Source: Phytobacter diazotrophicus
GTDB lineage: Bacteria; Pseudomonadota; Gammaproteobacteria; Enterobacterales; Enterobacteriaceae
Reading direction: 5' to 3'
Assembly: GCA_004346725.1 (NCBI GenBank)
Contig: SMDE01000002.1
Span: 477,568-541,567, forward strand
DNA: 64,000 bases
The translations under genes and the position numbers were made by a program. Below the pieces are notes generated by a model that saw nothing but the letters and a program-made list of their open reading frames with translations, ran no database searches and was not told the DNA's origin. The first letter of the stretch is position 1, and each line of letters opens with the position of its first letter. Shown here in pieces: positions 62,390-64,000 of the stretch.

Positions 62390-63670
62390 TTAATTGATGA
62401 CCGTATGCAAAATCACCGCTTTAGTGTCAGGGTCGATAAGCTGTACATCATCTTTTACCAGCGTTGCCTCAATGGTATTACGATCGCCATTAATGCTGTC
62501 GATATGGATGAAATATTTCGCTGAGGTGCTGACATTTTTGCCTTTGCCTTTGAAATCGGCGAACTTCGCAGAGATCTCACGGGCCTGATCGTCAGGAACC
62601 AGCACTGTGCAGCCACGGACGGTCTTATCGACAGATAACGATACACCCCGTTCATTGACGGTGATGCCCCCGTTCATGTTGCAAAGGAAGTTATGATATT
62701 CATAGCCTTTCTTTGCAAAGTCATAGCTGCTATCGGTAAGGGTGAAGATCCCCATATCGTTAATTTTGATAGCGTTTTCACCCGAAGCTGTTTTCAGCTT
62801 CAGGAAGTCCTCATCATGATAAGAACCATCGGTGGTGGAATAAATGACGATATTTTTGATGTCTTTATATTGCGCAATTTTTGCTTTAATTTGCGGCAGT
62901 TCTTCTTTTTTGATGTCTTCTTTCGCAAATGAATCACTGGTGTTGTTCCATTTGTTGCTAAAGAGTCCCATCAGCTCATCATCGTTAAACTGGCGCGGAG
63001 TTTGGGCAAAATAGATATAAAAGAGATCTTTTGTAGAAATCGGCTGGTATTCGCTGTCGGCAACGTTTTTCAGCGCCTGATCTTTTGCATTTAATTCTGC
63101 TTCATATTTATCACGCCACGCCTTTTGGCCCGCCGTCGGCTCGACTTTACTTTGCTTCATGTCGGTCAGCGCGAATTTTCCTTCGGTGATAATTTTCTTA
63201 TCAGCCTTAGTGATGGTATAGGAGACCGGCGTTGAGAAGGCTTTACCGTAAATCTCATCACTGCTGAAATCAGCCTGGGCACTACAGGTCAGGCTGTCCT
63301 GGCCTGTTGCAGAAAGCGTCGGGTTACTTATTTTCAGAACGTCAGTCTGGCCAAAGCCTTTGTTAAAGGTATCAGCGGAATAGAGAAAACTGTCATCAAT
63401 ACGACTTTTTCTTCTCAGCTCCGAATCAGTAATGCTTTTGGTCGAGTCAACGTTACGATCGCTAAAAGGATAATAGTTAAAGGGATGTTGGGTTAAAAAC
63501 TCACTGGTGCCCGCTTTGAAGTTGTTTGTTAATTGCTCAATTGCCTGCGGCGACTTACATAAAGTCTGAGCTTCTTCGCTTGTCAGTTCAGAAATCTTTT
63601 TATCTTCAACCGCTTTATCGCAGCCAACCAATACGACTGACAGCCCTAAAATACATACAATCCCGCGCAT
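62390..63670 (-). CDS. Orphan lipoprotein of unknown function
   Basis: I do not recognise this 426-residue protein. It begins with a lipoprotein signal (MRGIVCILGLSVVLVGCDK, lipobox VGC), then is hydrophilic and rich in Asp, Lys, Ser and Thr, with no further membrane segments. Two cysteine pairs may form disulfides (TLCKSP, LTCSAQ; FLCNMNG, RGCTVLV). Glu and Lys content is higher than in neighbours. It has its own terminator and a separate upstream region with an inverted repeat. It is absent from the K-12 yecA-pgsA interval. A role at the outer or inner membrane face is all that can be said. Confidence 0.85.
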   Translation of the reverse strand: MRGIVCILGLSVVLVGCDKAVEDKKISELTSEEAQTLCKSPQAIEQLTNNFKAGTSEFLTQHPFNYYPFSDRNVDSTKSITDSELRRKSRIDDSFLYSADTFNKGFGQTDVLKISNPTLSATGQDSLTCSAQADFSSDEIYGKAFSTPVSYTITKADKKIITEGKFALTDMKQSKVEPTAGQKAWRDKYEAELNAKDQALKNVADSEYQPISTKDLFYIYFAQTPRQFNDDELMGLFSNKWNNTSDSFAKEDIKKEELPQIKAKIAQYKDIKNIVIYSTTDGSYHDEDFLKLKTASGENAIKINDMGIFTLTDSSYDFAKKGYEYHNFLCNMNGGITVNERGVSLSVDKTVRGCTVLVPDDQAREISAKFADFKGKGKNVSTSAKYFIHIDSINGDRNTIEATLVKDDVQLIDPDTKAVILHTVIN

Positions 63671-63960
63671 AATTCCCTCTTAAATAATGACACTTTTACT
63701 TTATGTTCCGCATTTACCAGCATCACCTAAAAACAATCAGTGGCAGCGTCCAGTCCGCAGAAGTTGTCACATTCAGGTCAGGCGAAATAGCCAGCGGCAA
63801 TGTTGATAATTAAAAAACGGCGCGTAACACTAACAGGATTATCAGACGACATGTACCCACCTGTTTTAGTACATGAAAAACCTGTGAGTGATTTTATTTA
63901 AAGCAAATAAATATCCTCCGGCATAGCCGGAGGTTTTTCAGATGCGCCTGTAAGGCTCTG
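63671..63960. other. Upstream region of the orphan lipoprotein gene
   Basis: About 290 bases without a gene. They contain a perfect inverted repeat CATGTAC (63850-63856) / GTACATG (63869-63875) with a 12-base spacer, which could be an operator, and a terminator at 63915-63938. Confidence 0.55.
63915..63938. terminator. Terminator hairpin near the right edge
   Basis: CCTCCGGC (63915-63922) and GCCGGAGG (63926-63933) with five T residues after it on the plus strand; the minus strand side is TATTTATTT. It would end a minus-strand gene that enters from the right. Confidence 0.8.
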
Positions 63961-64000
63961 TTACCAGCCGCGCCCTAACAGGCGCATACGATCTGACATT
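63961..64000 (-). CDS. Possible C-terminal end of a gene entering from the right
   Basis: A minus-strand frame ends with SDRMRLLGRGW and a TAA stop at 63961-63963, directly before a terminator hairpin. Only 13 codons are visible, so neither identity nor coding nature is sure. The same bases also form an inverted repeat (ATGCGCCTG 63942-63950 / CAGGCGCAT 63979-63987). Confidence 0.3.
   Translation of the reverse strand, partial: MSDRMRLLGRGW

Noticed and set aside
61586..64000. Expected tRNA cluster (Leu-Cys-Gly) beside yecA as in E. coli.
   Set aside because: No cloverleaf-like sequence or TTCGA arm was found in this interval; the tRNAs may lie beyond the right edge.

Overview
The window looks like a chromosomal segment of a motile Enterobacteriaceae close to Enterobacter, Kluyvera, Lelliottia, Leclercia or Citrobacter; genus cannot be fixed from sequence alone. 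The backbone follows the E. coli K-12 order from memory: ruvC-yebC-nudB-aspS / yecD-yecE-yecN-cmoA-cmoB / cutC-yecM / argS / flhEAB / cheZYBR-tap-tar / cheW-cheA-motB-motA-flhC-flhD / uspC-otsA-otsB / araHGF / ftnB-azuC-yecR-ftnA-yecH-tyrP-yecA. The flagellar and chemotaxis genes argue against Klebsiella. No tRNA, rRNA, CRISPR array or complete insertion sequence is visible.

Accessory blocks break this backbone. (1) At the left edge there is an AT-rich partial serine recombinase, with a divergent MmyB-type regulator that converges on ruvC and overlaps its 3' end. (2) Between yecM and argS (10411-18205) lies a tightly coupled operon: MlrA/BluR-type MerR regulator, NTF2-like protein, SDR, FAD oxidoreductase, DUF1365, CFA-like methyltransferase, a DUF2878-like membrane protein, chalcone-isomerase-like protein, DUF3833-like lipoprotein and a TudS-like/DUF1722 fusion. 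It carries a 13-10-13 operator dyad over its promoter and is the best candidate here for an under-described system, probably membrane fatty-acid modification. (3) Between argS and flhE are a rhamnogalacturonide hydrolase/transporter pair (rhiN, rhiT) with a KdgR-like box inside the promoter. (4) A CPBP membrane protease gene sits between flhB and cheZ. (5) A Csu-like archaic chaperone-usher pilus cluster splits tar from cheW. (6) A DJ-1 protein, a Dcu-type carrier, an RpiB-family isomerase and an orphan lipoprotein lie in the ara-yecA part.

Regulation reads clearly in several places. Sigma-28 promoters precede tar and lie inside flhC for motAB-cheAW. A perfect CRP palindrome lies upstream of flhD and another between the two major pilin genes. 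TyrR boxes precede tyrP, an AraC site precedes araF, Fur-like sequence precedes ftnA, and CRP-like sites precede azuC. The 27-residue AzuC gene is present on the minus strand at 57545-57628. Gene names rest on remembered homologues; no database search was run.
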